Source of the DNA: an uncultured Alphaproteobacteria bacterium
GTDB lineage: Bacteria > Pseudomonadota > Alphaproteobacteria > Rhodobacterales > Rhodobacteraceae
Assembly: GCA_929200255.1 (NCBI GenBank)
Contig: CAKMYZ010000004.1
Span: forward strand, 62,001-126,000
Length of the DNA: 64,000 bases
Direction: 5' to 3'
In this document: in pieces, positions 8,559 to 19,379 of the stretch
How positions within the stretch are numbered: position 1 is the stretch's first letter
Layout: each line of letters opens with the position of its first letter
Notes under the pieces: model-generated
Told to the model about the DNA's origin: nothing
What the model saw: the letters and a program-made list of their open reading frames with translations, nothing else
Databases searched by the model: none
Position numbers and translations under genes: made by a program

Positions 8559-11264
8559 TTAGGCGATCCGTCCGTGGCAATGTTTGAACTTCTTGCCCGA
8601 TCCGCATGGGCAGGCGTCGTTCCGCCCTGGATTGCCCCAAGTTGTCGGATCGTTTTCGTCAAAACCCTCACGCGCTTCACCAGTTGCTGCCGTTGCAGTA
8701 GGGGCCAAAGCCGCTGCCGCAGCTTGGGCCGCCGCCTGCTGTTGCTGGCGAATCTGAGCGATCATCTGCTCTTGCTCTTCCTTCGACATTGGCCGGATCT
8801 GCGATAGCTTTTTGGTCACGTCCGTACGCAACCCATCCAGCATGCTTTCGAACAGCTGGAACCCCTCGGTCTTGTATTCATTCAATGGATCGCGCTGGGC
8901 ATAGCCCCGGAAGCCGACAACCGAACGCAGGTGCTCCAAGGTCAGCAGATGTTCGCGCCATTTTGCGTCAATCGTCTGGAGCAGAAGCTGCTTTTCAACG
9001 CCGCGCATCGTGTCGTCGCCAAACGCCGCCGCCTTTTCGGTCATATAGGCATCGGCAGCTTCTTCCAGCCGTTCGCGGATACCATCGTCATCGACGCCCT
9101 CCTCATCCGCCCATGCCATGACGGGCACATCAATCCCGATATGTTCAATGACAGCAGCATAGAGCGCTTCGGTATCCCATTGATCGAAATATGTTTTTGG
9201 CGGCATGTGGTCGTGTACCAGATCGTCAATAACCTGATCACGCATGTCTTTGGTGACATCGGATAGGTCTTTGGCTTCCATGATCTCGCGGCGTTGCGAA
9301 AAGATGACCTTCCGCTGGTCGTTCATCACATCGTCAAACTTCAAAAGCTGCTTGCGGATGTCAAAGTTGCGGCCTTCAACCTTGGCCTGTGCACGCTCCA
9401 GCGACTTGTTCACCCATGGGTGGACGATCGCTTCGCCCTCTTTCATGCCCAGACCGGACAACACTTTGTCCAGACGCTCAGAGCCGAAGATGCGCATCAG
9501 ATCGTCTTCGAGCGAGAGGAAGAAAGCAGAGCGCCCGGGGTCACCCTGACGGCCAGAACGGCCGCGCAGCTGATTATCAATCCGGCGGCTTTCGTGGCGC
9601 TCTGTCGCCAGAACAAACAAACCACCCGCAGCTTTGACCTTTTCCTTTTCGTCAGCCACTTCGGCCTCGATTTTTTCGCGCAGCGCTTCGATATCCGCCT
9701 CTGGATCATCGGCCACCGCTTGCAGCACGCGCATCTCAACATTGCCACCAAGCTGAATGTCGGTGCCGCGCCCGGCCATATTTGTGGCGATGGTCACTGC
9801 GTTCAGCTTACCTGCGTCCGCCACAATCTGGGCTTCCTGCTCGTGTTGGCGCGCGTTGAGTACATTAAAGGTGATTCCCTGCGCCTCTAACAAGCGCGCA
9901 AGTTCCTCTGATTTTTCAATCGATGTCGTGCCAACAAGAATGGGTTGGCCATTCGCGTGCGCCGCCTTGATCTCTTCAACGATACCGGTGAATTTCTCGG
10001 CCGCAGTGCGATAAACCTGATCGTCTTCATCAACGCGCGCGACGGGGCGATTTGTTGGCACCTCGACTACACCCAGTCCGTAAATTTCCTGAAATTCCTC
10101 AGCCTCGGTCGCTGCTGTACCGGTCATTCCGGCCAGTTTGTCGTAAAGGCGGAAGTAGTTCTGGAAAGTGACAGAGGCGAGCGTCACGTTCTCTGGCTTG
10201 ATCGAACACCCTTCTTTGGCCTCAATCGCCTGATGCAGACCGTCGGACAGGCGACGCCCAGCCATCATGCGACCTGTGAATTCATCGATCAGCACAACCT
10301 CATTGTCGCGCACGATATAGTCTTTGTCCTTGGTGAATAGCTTGTGCGCGCGCAGTGCCTGATTGATGTGGTGGACCAGCGTGGCACTTTCCGGATCATA
10401 AAGTGTCTGCCCCTCTGGCAAGAGGCCCGCAGCACTCAACCGCTGTTCAAGGAAATCGTTGCCTTCGTCGGTGAATGTCGCCTGACGGGTCTTCTCATCC
10501 AGAGTGAAATGATCCTCGGAAACTTCGGGTACGATCTTGTCAATCGTGGCGTACATTTCACTGCGGTCCTGCGCAGGTCCAGAGATGATCAATGGCGTCC
10601 GCGCCTCATCAATCAGGATACTGTCGACCTCATCCACAATCGCGAAGTTGTGGTGCTTTTGATACATCTGGTCGAGTTCGGACTTCATGTTGTCACGCAG
10701 GTAATCAAAGCCAAGTTCGTTGTTCGTGGCATAGGTCACGTCACAGGCATAGGCCGCTTTTTTTTCATCATCGGGTTGCTGGGGATAGACAACGCCGGTG
10801 GTCAGGCCCAAGGCGCCGTAAACCTTGCTCATCCATTCCGCGTCACGACGGGCCAGATAGTCATTTACTGTGACGATATGCACGCCTTTACCGGTCAGGG
10901 CGTTCAGGTAGGCCGGGAAGGTTGCCACAAGGGTCTTGCCTTCGCCCGTCTTCATTTCCGAAATATTGCCCTGATGCAGAAAGATTCCGCCCATCAGCTG
11001 CGTATCAAAGGCGCGCAGGCCCAGCGCGCGCTTGGCGGCCTCACGGCAATTTGCAAAGGCTTCGGGCAACAGCGCATCCAGGCTTTCGCCGCCCATGGCA
11101 CGTTTGGCCAGTTCTTCGGTCTTGTTTTTGATGTCCTCGTCAGACAGCGCCTCATATTCAGGCTCCAGCGCGTTGATCTTATCAACCAGCGGACGGGCGG
11201 CTTTGACTTTGCGGTCGTTTGCGGTGCCAAACACCTTTTTGGCAATCGTTCCGAAACCCAGCAT
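8559..11264 (-). CDS. secA: Preprotein translocase ATPase SecA
   Basis: Motor of the Sec pathway, pushing unfolded exported proteins through SecYEG. Walker A MKTGEGKT lies at residues 104-111 and the DEVD box at 211-214; the C-terminus ends in the SEC-C zinc motif [13 protein letters not shown], which binds SecB and lipids. The frame is open to 11300, but the ATG at 11264 has a GGAGAG ribosome site and gives the expected N-terminus [13 protein letters not shown], for 901 residues. A divergent gene across 196 bases encodes a parvulin that is itself a Sec substrate. Confidence 0.98.
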   Translation of the reverse strand: MLGFGTIAKKVFGTANDRKVKAARPLVDKINALEPEYEALSDEDIKNKTEELAKRAMGGESLDALLPEAFANCREAAKRALGLRAFDTQLMGGIFLHQGNISEMKTGEGKTLVATFPAYLNALTGKGVHIVTVNDYLARRDAEWMSKVYGALGLTTGVVYPQQPDDEKKAAYACDVTYATNNELGFDYLRDNMKSELDQMYQKHHNFAIVDEVDSILIDEARTPLIISGPAQDRSEMYATIDKIVPEVSEDHFTLDEKTRQATFTDEGNDFLEQRLSAAGLLPEGQTLYDPESATLVHHINQALRAHKLFTKDKDYIVRDNEVVLIDEFTGRMMAGRRLSDGLHQAIEAKEGCSIKPENVTLASVTFQNYFRLYDKLAGMTGTAATEAEEFQEIYGLGVVEVPTNRPVARVDEDDQVYRTAAEKFTGIVEEIKAAHANGQPILVGTTSIEKSEELARLLEAQGITFNVLNARQHEQEAQIVADAGKLNAVTIATNMAGRGTDIQLGGNVEMRVLQAVADDPEADIEALREKIEAEVADEKEKVKAAGGLFVLATERHESRRIDNQLRGRSGRQGDPGRSAFFLSLEDDLMRIFGSERLDKVLSGLGMKEGEAIVHPWVNKSLERAQAKVEGRNFDIRKQLLKFDDVMNDQRKVIFSQRREIMEAKDLSDVTKDMRDQVIDDLVHDHMPPKTYFDQWDTEALYAAVIEHIGIDVPVMAWADEEGVDDDGIRERLEEAADAYMTEKAAAFGDDTMRGVEKQLLLQTIDAKWREHLLTLEHLRSVVGFRGYAQRDPLNEYKTEGFQLFESMLDGLRTDVTKKLSQIRPMSKEEQEQMIAQIRQQQQAAAQAAAAALAPTATAATGEAREGFDENDPTTWGNPGRNDACPCGSGKKFKHCHGRIA

Positions 11265-11460
11265 ATTCTCTCCGGTGGCGCAGTCGCGCCTGTCTGACAT
11301 CTATTTGAGAGGAGGTCGCTTGTAGGCCCGTCTCAGGCCACTTAGAAGGGGCCAGAGTTACGCAATGACGGGCCCCCTCCGAGGCTTCCATGGGATGTAA
11401 GGGGCCGTATGTATAGTGTCAACGTCGCGGGGGTCCGCGGCACATCAAGGGATCGTTTTA

Positions 11461-12303
11461 ATGCTGAAACATATGACATTTTTGGGCGCCGGCATCGTCT
11501 GCGCGACATTGGCGACGACAGCCGTCGCACAGGACGCCACTGCCGATACTGTTGTGGCCACAGTTGGCAACACAGAAATCACCCTGGGCGAAGTGCTGAT
11601 TGCCCGCCAGAACCTGCCACAGCAATATGCGCAATTTCCCAATGAGCTGCTTTTTGATGGTCTTGTGGATCAGCTGATCCAGCAACAGCTTTTGTCCGAC
11701 GCGCTTGAGACAGAACCACGCGAGATTGATCTTATCCTGACAAACGAACGCCGTTCGTTGCGTGCAGCCGAAGTCATCACAGCGATCAGCAGTACCTCCG
11801 TCACAGAGGCTGACGTGCAGGCGGCCTATGAAAAACGCTATGCCAATGCCGAAGAAATCCCTGAATTCCGCGCATCGCACCTTTTGGTTGAAACCCAGGA
11901 AGAGGCCGCTGCCGCCAAGGCACGCATCGACGACGGCGCTGCCTTCGCCGATGTTGCCCGTGATGTCTCGACCGGCCCGACCGGCCCCAGTGGCGGTGAT
12001 CTTGGTTGGTTCGGCGCTGGCGCCATGGTGCCAGAGTTTGAGGATCAGATCACATCGCTTGAAATCGGCGGCGTGAGCGAGCCATTTGAAACCCAATTCG
12101 GCTGGCATGTGGCCACATTGATCGAAACACGCGCCCAACCGCAGCCAACGCTGGATCAGGTCGCCCGGGAAATCGCGGCAGAGCTGCAAGAGGCCGCGAT
12201 TACAGCGCGTCTGGAAGAACTTGCCGAAGCACAAACGATAGTTGAGCCAGAGGAAGGTCAGTTTGACCCCAACCTGCTGGATCAGCTCGATATGCTGGAC
12301 TAA
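11461..12303 (+). CDS. Periplasmic peptidyl-prolyl cis-trans isomerase, parvulin type
   Basis: SurA/PrsA-like foldase for exported proteins. Residues 1-25 form a signal peptide ending near TTAVAQ. A SurA_N-like helical part follows, and the rotamase domain spans about residues 130-235, starting at FRASHLLVET and including GGDLGWFGAGAMVPEFE and FGWHVATLIE. I use the ATG at 11461 (AAGGG site upstream) rather than 11416, because it places the signal peptide at the true N-terminus; length 280. It is divergent from secA, and argJ follows within a few bases. Confidence 0.93.
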   Translation: MLKHMTFLGAGIVCATLATTAVAQDATADTVVATVGNTEITLGEVLIARQNLPQQYAQFPNELLFDGLVDQLIQQQLLSDALETEPREIDLILTNERRSLRAAEVITAISSTSVTEADVQAAYEKRYANAEEIPEFRASHLLVETQEEAAAAKARIDDGAAFADVARDVSTGPTGPSGGDLGWFGAGAMVPEFEDQITSLEIGGVSEPFETQFGWHVATLIETRAQPQPTLDQVAREIAAELQEAAITARLEELAEAQTIVEPEEGQFDPNLLDQLDMLD

Positions 12304-12307
12304 AACT

Positions 12308-13522
12308 TTGTCGATCTCGCCGCTAGCCCCCGCCCAGTTCCCCGATCTGCCGCAGATCGATGGGGTCACCTTTGCCAGTGCAGCGGCGGGGGTAAAATAC
12401 GTCGATCGTGACGATGTGATGCTGGCAATTCTGGCGCCCGGTACGACAGTGGCTGGCGTTTTTACGCGCTCTGCCACAAGGTCGGCACCGGTACTGGATT
12501 GCCAGGCAAAACTGGGCAGTGATCCCAGCGGGCCGGCGGCAATCCTTGTGAACTCAGGGAATTCAAATGCCTTTACCGGGGGCCTTGGCGTGGCCTCAGT
12601 GTCTGCATTGACCACGGCAATTTCAGCGGCAACCGGCGTCGCAACTGACCGCGTCTTCACCGCCTCGACCGGTGTGATCGGTGAACCACTTCCACATGAC
12701 CGGATCATCGATAAGATTGCAGAGTTACAAGAGAACCAGCAGGCAAACGGCATCGCCGATGCGGCCTGCGCAATCATGACAACTGACACCTTTCCCAAAG
12801 GCGCCAGTGCGACAATAGATGTCGATGGAAAGCCCATAAAGATCGCCGGGATTGCCAAGGGTTCGGGCATGATTGCCCCGGATATGGCGACGATGCTGGT
12901 CTACATATTTACGGATGGGCTGATCCAGCAGGACACGTTGCAGACGTTGATTGCGCAGCTGAACAATAAGACGTTCAACTGCATCACCGTCGATAGCGAC
13001 ACATCAACCTCTGACACGCTGATCATCGCGGCGACAGGTGCGTCAGGTGTCGATGTGACGAACAACGCCGCATTCGGGGATGCGCTGCACAGCGTCATGC
13101 AAGACCTCGCTCACCAAGTGGTGCGGGATGGGGAAGGAGCGATGAAGTTCGTTACAGTCGCAGTGACCGGGGCCAACGACGATAGCGACGCTCATAAGGT
13201 GGCGCTTTCAATCGCCAACTCTCCGCTGGTGAAAACCGCGCTAGCGGGTGAAGACGCCAACTGGGGCCGGGTCGTCATGGCGGTTGGTAAATCCGGCGTA
13301 CAAGCAGATCGCGACCGGCTCAGCATTCGTTTTGGGAGTATCACCGTGGCGGAAAATGGGTGGCGCGCGCCTGACTACTCCGAAGAGGCCGCCAGCGCGT
13401 ATATGAAAGGCCCAGAGCTAGAGATTGGCGTCGACCTTGGGATCGGCACAGGGCACAGCACCGTCTGGACCTGCGATCTGACCCATGGCTACATCAGCAT
13501 CAACGCGGACTACAGGTCGTGA
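12308..13522 (+). CDS. argJ: Bifunctional glutamate N-acetyltransferase / amino-acid acetyltransferase
   Basis: Transfers acetyl from N-acetylornithine to glutamate in the cyclic arginine pathway. The precursor cuts itself inside KGSGMIAPDMATML (184-197) just before Thr195, which becomes the catalytic nucleophile. The family N-terminus (SISPLAPAQFPDLPQIDG) begins at a TTG codon at 12308, five bases past the parvulin stop; an ATG at 12242 in the same frame would add 22 residues that overlap the upstream gene and look unrelated. I prefer the TTG start, with moderate confidence. argG, another arginine gene, is at 45751. Confidence 0.93.
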   Translation: MSISPLAPAQFPDLPQIDGVTFASAAAGVKYVDRDDVMLAILAPGTTVAGVFTRSATRSAPVLDCQAKLGSDPSGPAAILVNSGNSNAFTGGLGVASVSALTTAISAATGVATDRVFTASTGVIGEPLPHDRIIDKIAELQENQQANGIADAACAIMTTDTFPKGASATIDVDGKPIKIAGIAKGSGMIAPDMATMLVYIFTDGLIQQDTLQTLIAQLNNKTFNCITVDSDTSTSDTLIIAATGASGVDVTNNAAFGDALHSVMQDLAHQVVRDGEGAMKFVTVAVTGANDDSDAHKVALSIANSPLVKTALAGEDANWGRVVMAVGKSGVQADRDRLSIRFGSITVAENGWRAPDYSEEAASAYMKGPELEIGVDLGIGTGHSTVWTCDLTHGYISINADYRS

Positions 13523-13917
13523 AAACGGTACTGGTGTCAGCCGTCGCATTGATCGACGCGGATGGGCGGGTGCTGATCGCTCAGCGCCCCGAAGGTAAAT
13601 CGATGGCCGGGCTCTGGGAGTTTCCAGGCGGTAAGGTCGAATCAGGCGAGACGCCCGAGGCAGCGCTGATCCGGGAATTGCAGGAAGAACTGGGCATAGA
13701 CACCTGGGCGTCTTGCCTCGCGCCACTTACATTTGCCAGCCACAGCTACGATGATTTCCACCTGCTGATGCCTTTATTTGCGTGCCGCAAATGGGACGGG
13801 GTGCCACAGTCGCGCGAAGGGCAAGCGCTCAAGTGGGTGCGCGCGAATGAGCTGCGGAGCTATCCAATGCCAGCAGCAGATGTGCCGTTGATCCCGGTAT
13901 TGCGGGATTGGCTCTAA
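13519..13917 (+). CDS. mutT: Nudix (d)NTP pyrophosphohydrolase, MutT-like
   Basis: Small Nudix enzyme that probably hydrolyses 8-oxo-dGTP and so limits mutation. The full Nudix box runs from G38 to I60 (GKVESGE ... RELQEELGI) in a 132-residue protein. It begins with GTG, overlapping the argJ stop (GTGA), so translation is coupled. The intrinsic terminator at 13934-13964 ends the parvulin-argJ-mutT transcript. Substrate is inferred from size and the surrounding GGLWEFPGGK-type sequence. Confidence 0.9.
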   Translation: MKTVLVSAVALIDADGRVLIAQRPEGKSMAGLWEFPGGKVESGETPEAALIRELQEELGIDTWASCLAPLTFASHSYDDFHLLMPLFACRKWDGVPQSREGQALKWVRANELRSYPMPAADVPLIPVLRDWL

Positions 13918-13933
13918 AGGCTACTCCTTGGGA

Positions 13934-13964
13934 ACCGGGGCGCAAAGCTCCGGTGTCTTTCTTT
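13934..13964 (+). terminator. Intrinsic terminator after mutT
   Basis: Eight-bp stem ACCGGGGC (13934-13941) / GCTCCGGT (13947-13954) with one G-T pair, a GCAAA loop and a T-rich tail GTCTTTCTTT. It lies 16 bases past the mutT stop. Confidence 0.75.
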
Positions 13965-14026
13965 GTCAGAAGGGCATCCCCAAAGATGACGTCGACCGCG
14001 CCCAACCGTTCCGCTGATACCTGGGG

Positions 14027-14473
14027 TCAAACCACCGACAAGCAGGCACATTTGGCCAGATGATTGACCCGTTGTGAGGTGCTGCCCTGCACCAGCGCGC
14101 CGACGCTGCCCAAACCACGGCGCCCGGTCACGATCAGATCAGCACCGCAGTTTTCGGCGCAGGCAACTAACTCATCAGCGGGGTCACCTTGCTGACCATA
14201 AGTGTGGATGATGGTTTGGCCATTCTCGGCGGCCAGCTCTTTTCCGGCGCTCAGGATCTTTTCGCTCGCTTCCTTGATTTCGCTAGCCGACGGCATGGTC
14301 GTCACAACGTGATAGCTGGCCACTGCCCCCAGCGCGAAGGCGACTGTCTGTGGTTGAGGCGTATGCACGAGGTGTATTTCTGAATCGTATTTGTTGGCCA
14401 AATCACAAGCCAGAGTGAGCGCATGGTTTGCATTATCTGACCCATCAATACCAACAACTATCTTCTTGAACAT
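14027..14473 (-). CDS. Universal stress protein, UspA family
   Basis: Small cytoplasmic ATP-binding stress protein. The 148 residues start with the typical strand MFKKIVVGIDGSDNA and carry the ATP-loop motif G-x2-G-x9-GS as GRRGLGSVGALVQGSTS near the C-terminus, which puts it in the nucleotide-binding branch of the family. It is a single gene between the mutT terminator and the infB terminator. A perfect FNR-type operator lies upstream, so induction under low oxygen is expected. Two cysteines lie close together near the C-terminus (KCACLSVV). Confidence 0.94.
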   Translation of the reverse strand: MFKKIVVGIDGSDNANHALTLACDLANKYDSEIHLVHTPQPQTVAFALGAVASYHVVTTMPSASEIKEASEKILSAGKELAAENGQTIIHTYGQQGDPADELVACAENCGADLIVTGRRGLGSVGALVQGSTSQRVNHLAKCACLSVV

Positions 14474-14504
14474 ATCTTATCCCTTCGTGTGATTGGATGT
14501 CGAA

Positions 14505-14546
14505 AGGGTAGTTGATCCCGGTTGGACTGGCCTTGATCTACATCAA
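14505..14546 (-). promoter_or_regulatory. FNR/FnrL operator and predicted class II promoter of the stress-protein gene
   Basis: Bases 14533-14546 read TTGATCTACATCAA, a perfect TTGAT-N4-ATCAA FNR box. On the minus strand a TACCCT (14505-14510) sits where a -10 element would be if the box is centred at -41.5, with the transcript starting near 14498. That spacing is the class II activator position. The box is seen directly; its use by FnrL is inference. Confidence 0.75.
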
Positions 14547-14570
14547 CACGCCTGAATTTGGCGGATGCGG

Positions 14571-14605
14571 TCACAAAAAGGGGCGGCCCGATGGGCCGCC
14601 CCTTT
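14571..14605 (-). terminator. Intrinsic terminator of the rimP-nusA-infB operon
   Basis: A 13-bp perfect stem (14577-14589 with 14593-14605, core GGGGCGGCCC / GGGCCGCCCC) with a 3-base loop. Read on the minus strand it ends in CTTTTTGTG. It lies 18 bases past the infB stop. Confidence 0.9.
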
Positions 14606-14623
14606 CATAGAAAACCTTTGTAA

Positions 14624-17107
14624 TTACAGGTTCCGCTCGACCTCTTCGCGTTCGAAAATCTCGATCACATCGTCGGGGCGGATATCTTCGTAGTTCTCGA
14701 AAGCCATGCCGCATTCCTGACCGGATTGCACTTCTGGCACCTCGTCCTTGAAGCGTTTGAGCGTCTTCAGGGTACCTTCGTGGATCACCACGTTGTCGCG
14801 CAGCAAACGAACGCCAGCGGAACGACGAGCGACACCTTCGGTCACCAGACAACCCGCGACCTTACCCACGTTAGAGACCTTAAAGACCTCCTGGATTTTG
14901 GCATAGCCGATGAATTTCTCGCGAATTTCAGCAGAGAGCAAGCCAGAGGCCGCCGCTTTCACGTCATCCACGAGGTCATAGATGACCGAGTAGTAGCGGA
15001 TCTCGACACCCTTCTGGTTGGCTGTGTTCCGCGCGGACGCATTTGCGCGCACGTTAAAGCCAAAAACAGGGGCACCAGATGCTTCGGCCAGACCGATATC
15101 AGTTTCCGTGATCGCACCCACACCTGAGTGCAGGACACGCACGCGCACCTCATCGTTGCCGATTTTCTCCATCGCCTGAACAATGGCTTCGGCAGAACCC
15201 TGCACGTCCGCTTTCACCAGAATTGGCAATTCGCTGACGTTTTCGTCTGCCTTAGCATTCGCCATCAGCTGTTCCAGCGTTGTCGCAGCACCAGCAGCGG
15301 CGCGTTTTTCTTTCGCGGCCTTTTCGCGGTACTCGGCGATTTCGCGGGCCTGTGCATCAGTATCAACGACGTTCAGAACATCGCCCGCTTCTGGCGTACC
15401 ATTCAGGCCAAGCACTTCAACAGGCACCGCGGGGCCCGCTTCCTGGACGCGCGCGCCCTTGTCGTTAATCAGCGCACGGACCTTACCGTACTGCTCACCC
15501 ACAACAAAGATATCACCCTGACGCAACGTACCCTTCTGCACCAGAACGGTCGCCACAGGACCGCGGCCCACGTCAAGTTGGGCTTCGATAACCGCGCCTT
15601 CGGCAGCACGATCAGGGTTGGCTTTGAGTTCCAGAATTTCTGCCTGTAACGCAATCGCCTCAAGCAGTTCATCCAGACCCTGACCCGAAATGGCAGAGAC
15701 CTCAACGTCCTGCACATCACCGGACATCTTTTCAACGATGACCTCGTGCTGGAGCAGATCGGTACGGACCTTATCGGGGTTCGCTTCCGGCTTGTCGATT
15801 TTGTTGATCGCCACGATCATCGGCACCTCAGCCGCCTTGGCGTGGTTGATCGCCTCAATCGTCTGCGGCATGACCGCATCATCGGCGGCAACAACAAGAA
15901 CAACGATATCAGTCACTTGCGCACCGCGAGACCGCATCGACGTAAACGCCGCGTGGCCGGGTGTATCAAGGAACGACAGCACTGCGCCGCTATCGGTTGT
16001 CACCTGATAGGCACCAATGTGCTGTGTAATACCGCCAGCTTCGCCTGCGACGACTTTTGCGTTGCGGATAGCATCCAGCAGCGATGTCTTACCGTGGTCA
16101 ACGTGGCCCATGATCGTGATGATCGGTGGGCGCCCTTGCAGATCTTCGGGCTTGTCTTCAATCGCTGTCAGAACGTCTTCAACATCGGCATCAGACACAC
16201 GAACAACGGTGTGGCCGAACTCTTCGATGATCAGCTCTGCGGTGTCGGCGTCAATCGTCTGATTCTGAGTCGCCATAATGCCGTTGGTCATCAACGCCTT
16301 TACGACGTCAGCCACACGTTCAGTCATCCGGTTGGCAAGCTCAGACACAGTAATTGCCTCTGGCAGAGCCACTTCGCGGAATACCTTTTCACGCTCGGCC
16401 GACACACCCATCGCTTTCGCGCGGGCGCGGTCTTGCTTGCGTTTCATTGCAGCCATGGAACGCTGGCGGCCACCATCGCGGCCAGCCATCGCATCATTGA
16501 CTGTCAACTTGCCCGACCGACGACCGTCATTGCCACGGCCCGGCTTTGCCTTGGCCTTGTTATCACGGTTTTCTTGCGGGCGGTCGGTCTTGCGGGGGGC
16601 GGCCGTCGGGCGCGAAATCTCGGTCTCGCCCGGGACAGCGGCGGCGACAGGTGGCGCGTCTGCAATCGCCTTGGCCTTTGCCGCCTCGGCCTTCTTGCGC
16701 TCCTCTTCTGCGGCTTTTGCGCGGGCGCGCTCTTCGCGGGCTCTGTCTTCGGCTTCTTTCGCCTCGATCTCGGCCCGCCGCTCTTCGCGCTCGGCTGCGC
16801 GGGCCTTTTCCTCGGCTGCGCGCTGCTCAGCTTCTTCCGCTTCGCGGGCCTTCGCCAGCTTCAGCGCCTTCATCCGGCGCTCTAGCTCAACATCCGAAAT
16901 ACCGGCGGGACGTTTGGAAGGATCACCGCCAACCGGTCCACTGCCAGAGGCCGCAGGTTTGGTCGCTCCGGGCTTGGGCACCACAACGCGTTTGCGCTTG
17001 GTTTCCACCACGACGTTCTTGGTCCGCCCATGGCTAAAGCTTTGCTTCACGTTTGAAGGACGTGAACCACCAAGGCCGAGTGTCTTTTTACCGTCGTTAT
17101 CGCTCAT
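14624..17107 (-). CDS. infB: Translation initiation factor IF-2
   Basis: GTPase that brings initiator tRNA to the 30S ribosome and promotes subunit joining. In the 827 residues: a basic N-terminus, a long Ala/Glu/Lys/Arg-rich segment (about 72-150, probably a helical linker), an IF2_N-like domain near 245-320, then the G domain with GHVDHGKT (334-341), DTPGHAAF (381-388) and NKID (435-438), and the C-terminal domains II-IV. The start ATG overlaps the stop of the upstream ylxR-like gene (ATGA). It is the last gene before the operon terminator. Confidence 0.98.
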   Translation of the reverse strand: MSDNDGKKTLGLGGSRPSNVKQSFSHGRTKNVVVETKRKRVVVPKPGATKPAASGSGPVGGDPSKRPAGISDVELERRMKALKLAKAREAEEAEQRAAEEKARAAEREERRAEIEAKEAEDRAREERARAKAAEEERKKAEAAKAKAIADAPPVAAAVPGETEISRPTAAPRKTDRPQENRDNKAKAKPGRGNDGRRSGKLTVNDAMAGRDGGRQRSMAAMKRKQDRARAKAMGVSAEREKVFREVALPEAITVSELANRMTERVADVVKALMTNGIMATQNQTIDADTAELIIEEFGHTVVRVSDADVEDVLTAIEDKPEDLQGRPPIITIMGHVDHGKTSLLDAIRNAKVVAGEAGGITQHIGAYQVTTDSGAVLSFLDTPGHAAFTSMRSRGAQVTDIVVLVVAADDAVMPQTIEAINHAKAAEVPMIVAINKIDKPEANPDKVRTDLLQHEVIVEKMSGDVQDVEVSAISGQGLDELLEAIALQAEILELKANPDRAAEGAVIEAQLDVGRGPVATVLVQKGTLRQGDIFVVGEQYGKVRALINDKGARVQEAGPAVPVEVLGLNGTPEAGDVLNVVDTDAQAREIAEYREKAAKEKRAAAGAATTLEQLMANAKADENVSELPILVKADVQGSAEAIVQAMEKIGNDEVRVRVLHSGVGAITETDIGLAEASGAPVFGFNVRANASARNTANQKGVEIRYYSVIYDLVDDVKAAASGLLSAEIREKFIGYAKIQEVFKVSNVGKVAGCLVTEGVARRSAGVRLLRDNVVIHEGTLKTLKRFKDEVPEVQSGQECGMAFENYEDIRPDDVIEIFEREEVERNL

Positions 17108-17736
17108 TTAGCTTCTATATCCTTCCCGGAGGCCGCATCGCCCCCGTTCCCTTCGCGTAATCCGCGTAGCTTTGTGGCTTCCTCTACAACACGATCGCTG
17201 AGTCTGCCAGTCGCAAGCGCGCCATGTATCACACTTTGCCGCCCAAATGCCAAACCCAATTCCTGCGCCGTCAAACAGCCAAAATATCGGGCGCCTTCCG
17301 GCGTCCATAATTTCGTTTTTCCCCGCTCCGACCCGTCAGAGGCCTGAACCAGAACACGGACCCGCTCACCACCGGCAAGCCAGCCCTTTACCTTTTCAAA
17401 CCCGCAAACCGCACGCCCCGATTTCCGCGTCAATGCAATCAGATCAACGGTGCGACGGGCAAGCTGACGCTCGACCGCGTCAACCAATCCGTCCGGCACA
17501 GTCACTGCCTTCTTGGCAGAACGCGAAAACTGACCTCTTTGCGCCTCTTCCAGCACCTTGCGGTCAGCGGTCACATACATGCCCCGGCCCGGTAGTTTGC
17601 CCAGAACATCAGGCACAACCTGATTATCTGGTCCCACAACAAAGCGGATCAGCCCAGCCTTTGGCTGCACTTCACCCGTGACGATGCACTTACGTTCTGC
17701 ATCATCGCGATCCTTGTTATGGCCACCACGCGCCAT
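17104..17736 (-). CDS. RNA-binding YlxR (DUF448) / L7Ae-like fusion protein
   Basis: The N-terminal half (about residues 12-85) is a YlxR domain with RKCIVTGE and GRGMYV motifs; the C-terminal half (about 90-185) resembles the L7Ae/YlxQ RNA-binding fold. In Firmicutes these are two separate genes between nusA and infB; here they are one 210-residue protein in the same position. The frame extends to 17832, but the ATG at 17736 ([11 protein letters not shown]) has a GGA site and starts the conserved domain. The role is probably in rRNA or ribosome function (inference). Confidence 0.9.
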   Translation of the reverse strand: MARGGHNKDRDDAERKCIVTGEVQPKAGLIRFVVGPDNQVVPDVLGKLPGRGMYVTADRKVLEEAQRGQFSRSAKKAVTVPDGLVDAVERQLARRTVDLIALTRKSGRAVCGFEKVKGWLAGGERVRVLVQASDGSERGKTKLWTPEGARYFGCLTAQELGLAFGRQSVIHGALATGRLSDRVVEEATKLRGLREGNGGDAASGKDIEAK

Positions 17737-17761
17737 CTGCGATCCAATCAGAGGCCTGAAA

Positions 17762-19378
17762 TCAGGCCTCCTCCTCCGCAGCTTCTGCTTCTTCGGCAGC
17801 TGCGGCTTCGGCAGCAAGCTCTTCCGGATCAACCCAGCCCAGCATCACGCGGGCAGTCATCACCATATCTTGCGCTTCCTCCAGCGACACGTCGAACGGT
17901 TCCAGCACGCCGTCATCTTTCACACGCTCGCCATCAACGGTCGTCCAGCCACCAGCCAGTTCCCAGTCAGCACAAGTTGCAAAGTCTTCCAGTGTTTTCA
18001 CGCCGTCTTTGCCCAATGCTTCCAACATTGCAGGTGTCAGACCTTCAAAATTGGCAAGGCTGTCTTCAACACCCAATGCGCGGGCCGCTTCCATGGCTTT
18101 CTTCGCCTCGGCTTCCAGATAATCGCGCGCACGAGCCTGCAATTCGCCAGCGGTATCTGCATCAACGCCTTCAATGACAAGCAGTTCATCAAGCTCGACA
18201 TAGGCAACTTCCTCAAGGTTTGTGAACCCTTCAGAGACCAGTAGCTGCGCAAAGAATTCGTCCAGATCAAGGGTATTCATGAACAATTTCGTGCGCAATT
18301 CGAACTCTGCCTGACGACGCTTGCTTTCTTCCTCTTCGGTCATGATGTCGATGTCGAGGCCGGTCAGCTGTGACGCCAGACGGACGTTCTGGCCACGGCG
18401 ACCAATGGCCAGCGACAACTGCTCTTCCGGAACGACAACTTCGATTTTTCCGGCCTCTTCATCCAGAACAACCTTCGACACCTCGGCAGGCTGCAGCGCG
18501 TTTACAAGGAACGTCGGCATGTCTTCATTCCATGGAATGATGTCGATCTTTTCGCCCTGCAATTCGTTCACAACGGCCTGTACACGGGACCCACGCATAC
18601 CGACACAGGCACCGACAGGATCGATAGAACCATCATAGGAAATAACGGCGATCTTTGCACGTGAACCCGGGTCGCGTGCCACCGCCTTGATTTCGATGAT
18701 GCCTTCGTAGATTTCCGGTACTTCCATCTTGAACAGCTCAGCCATGAATTCAGGCGCTGTGCGGCTCAGGAAAATCTGTGGGCCGCGCTGTTCGCGGCGC
18801 ACTTCCTTGATAAAGCAACGGATGCGGTCATTGGGGCGATATGCCTCGCGCCCGATCTTTTCATTGCGGCGCAACACAGCTTCGCCAGCGCCCACATCGA
18901 CGATGACATTTCCGTACTCTTCACGCTTGACCAGCGCATTGATGATCGTGCCTGCGCGATCCTTGAATTCTTCATATTGCTTGTCACGCTCGGCTTCGCG
19001 AACCTTTTGCAGGATCACCTGCTTGGCAGATTGTGCGGCAATGCGGCCCAGCTCAACCGGCGGCACTTCTTCGATGAACTGCTGGCCAACCTCGGGCGCG
19101 TCCATATATTCCTTGGCTTGCTCGACTGTGAACTCGGCCTGATAGTTCTCAAGTTCTTCGTCCTCGACCACAGTGCGTACGCGGGTGAATGTCGCCTTAC
19201 CAGTTCTGCGGTCGATGGCGACACGAATGTCCATCTCTGCGCCGTAGCGGGACTTTGCCGCGCGGGCGAGCGATTCTTCCATCGCCTCCACAACAAGCCC
19301 AGGTTCGATATTCTTTTCGCGAGCGACGGCCTCTGCTGTTTGCAAAAGCTCCAACTGGTTGGCGGATGTATATGCCAT
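17762..19378 (-). CDS. nusA: Transcription termination/antitermination factor NusA
   Basis: RNA-polymerase-bound factor that modulates pausing, intrinsic termination and antitermination. The 538 residues contain the N-terminal polymerase-binding domain, an S1 domain (about 135-200), two KH domains (KH1 around GSRAKIAV ... GACVGMRGSRVQAV; KH2 with AIGRRGQNVRLAS), two C-terminal helix-hairpin repeats and an acidic Ala/Glu tail. The true start is ATG 19378 (MAYTSANQLELL), just two bases after the rimP stop begins; the longer frame overlaps rimP and is not needed. NusA may act on the terminator in its own operon leader. Confidence 0.98.
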   Translation of the reverse strand: MAYTSANQLELLQTAEAVAREKNIEPGLVVEAMEESLARAAKSRYGAEMDIRVAIDRRTGKATFTRVRTVVEDEELENYQAEFTVEQAKEYMDAPEVGQQFIEEVPPVELGRIAAQSAKQVILQKVREAERDKQYEEFKDRAGTIINALVKREEYGNVIVDVGAGEAVLRRNEKIGREAYRPNDRIRCFIKEVRREQRGPQIFLSRTAPEFMAELFKMEVPEIYEGIIEIKAVARDPGSRAKIAVISYDGSIDPVGACVGMRGSRVQAVVNELQGEKIDIIPWNEDMPTFLVNALQPAEVSKVVLDEEAGKIEVVVPEEQLSLAIGRRGQNVRLASQLTGLDIDIMTEEEESKRRQAEFELRTKLFMNTLDLDEFFAQLLVSEGFTNLEEVAYVELDELLVIEGVDADTAGELQARARDYLEAEAKKAMEAARALGVEDSLANFEGLTPAMLEALGKDGVKTLEDFATCADWELAGGWTTVDGERVKDDGVLEPFDVSLEEAQDMVMTARVMLGWVDPEELAAEAAAAEEAEAAEEEA

Positions 19379-19379
19379 T

